Below are positions 63,401 through 64,000 of a stretch of 64,000 nucleotides of DNA, one piece after another (within the stretch, counting starts at the first letter, position 1; each line of letters begins with the position of its first letter). The position numbers and the translations under genes were made by a program. The notes beneath the pieces are model-generated. The model saw only the letters and a list, made by a program, of their open reading frames with translations. It made no database searches and was not told where the DNA came from. Source of the stretch: Lysobacteraceae bacterium (GTDB taxonomy: Bacteria > Pseudomonadota > Gammaproteobacteria > Xanthomonadales > Rhodanobacteraceae); contig SEHB01000004.1 in the NCBI GenBank assembly GCA_004143945.1, positions 62,001 to 126,000 of the forward strand. The letters are read 5' to 3'.

Positions 63401-64000
63401 AGATCCGTACTTCGATCGCGCCGCAGCCGGTGCCGAGCGGATTCCGCACGTACGGCCTGTCCACGGCCGTCGTCTACGACCTCGCGGGCGACCAGATCGA
63501 CGACCTCGCGTACGCCGGTGACCTCGCGGGCAACCTCTGGCGCTTCGACCTCAGCAGCCCGAATCCGGCGCTGTGGAGCGTCGATCTGATGTTCACGAGC
63601 TACGGCGCGGGCGGAGCGACCAATGTCGGTGACCAGCCGATCGTGTTCAACCCCACTGCACTGCGCGATCCGATCACGCGCCAGCCGATCCTCGTGTTCG
63701 GCACCGGCAAGTACCTCGGGCGCGACGATCGCACCAGCGCGATCCCGCAGCAGGCGTTCTACGGCATTCGTGACTATGGAACCGACGCGGCTGCCTACCC
63801 GATCCGCGTGAACCAGCTCGTCACGCAGAACCTGGTCCAGGGTGCGGCCGATGCCGAAGGCAATGCGGTGCGCACGATCAGCGGCTGGACGGCCCCGACC
63901 GGTGCGCTGCCGACCGGGACCCCGCCGATGAACCTCGGCAGCGTGAGTGGCGGCAATCCGGTCATCATCAAGCAGCCCGCTCATGGTTGGCGCATGCCGC
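60397..64000 (+). CDS. pilY1: Type IV pilus tip-associated protein PilY1 (truncated at window edge)
   Basis: Open frame to the edge; [13 protein letters not shown] near the N-terminus; C-terminal [27 protein letters not shown] and [19 protein letters not shown]ilY1 beta-propeller signatures; follows pilX. Confidence 0.95.
   Translation, partial: [1201 protein letters not shown]

Overview
64 kb of high-GC, densely coding chromosome from a gammaproteobacterium. Gene content and order suggest Xanthomonadales/Lysobacterales (inference, not searched). Most of the window is housekeeping: a glycosyltransferase cluster at the left edge; lpxH-PPIase; a polyphosphate/phosphate cluster (phoB-phoR-pstS-like-ppk-ppx, all minus); a BepA-like M48 protease; grx plus an AhpD-like protein; NAD-type isocitrate dehydrogenase; thiD; phoH; bcp-gcvR; dapA-bamC-like; ferredoxin; tRNA-Glu(CTC); pcnB-folK-panB-panC-panD; queG; nnrDE-tsaE-amiC-mutL; FKBP PPIase; NUDIX; sulfurtransferase; uvrA; rplU-rpmA-obgE; rpsT; murJ-ribF-ileS-lspA-ispH; and the minor pilin operon fimT/pilV/pilW/pilX/pilY1, with pilY1 running off the right edge. 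I saw no CRISPR array, prophage, transposase or obvious defence island. The less explained material is: (1) a small island of secreted proteins at about 1.8-5.6 kb, containing an inverted pair of six-cysteine secreted paralogs around a DUF1573/FnIII-like protein; (2) a free-standing small-RNA-like transcription unit between panC and panD, with an extended -10, three helices and a Rho-independent terminator; (3) two Pho-box-like sites upstream of a phoB-phoR-pstS-like-ppk-ppx cluster that has no pstCAB or phoU in the window; (4) a glutaredoxin translationally coupled to a protein with an exact AhpD E-x11-CxxC-x3-H motif; (5) dispersed GGGAATGG-type and ACACGGAGCACACCGAG-type inverted intergenic repeats, some directly against the start codons of obgE and ileS where no Shine-Dalgarno is visible. 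All functional calls are from reading translated sequence; no database search was run.
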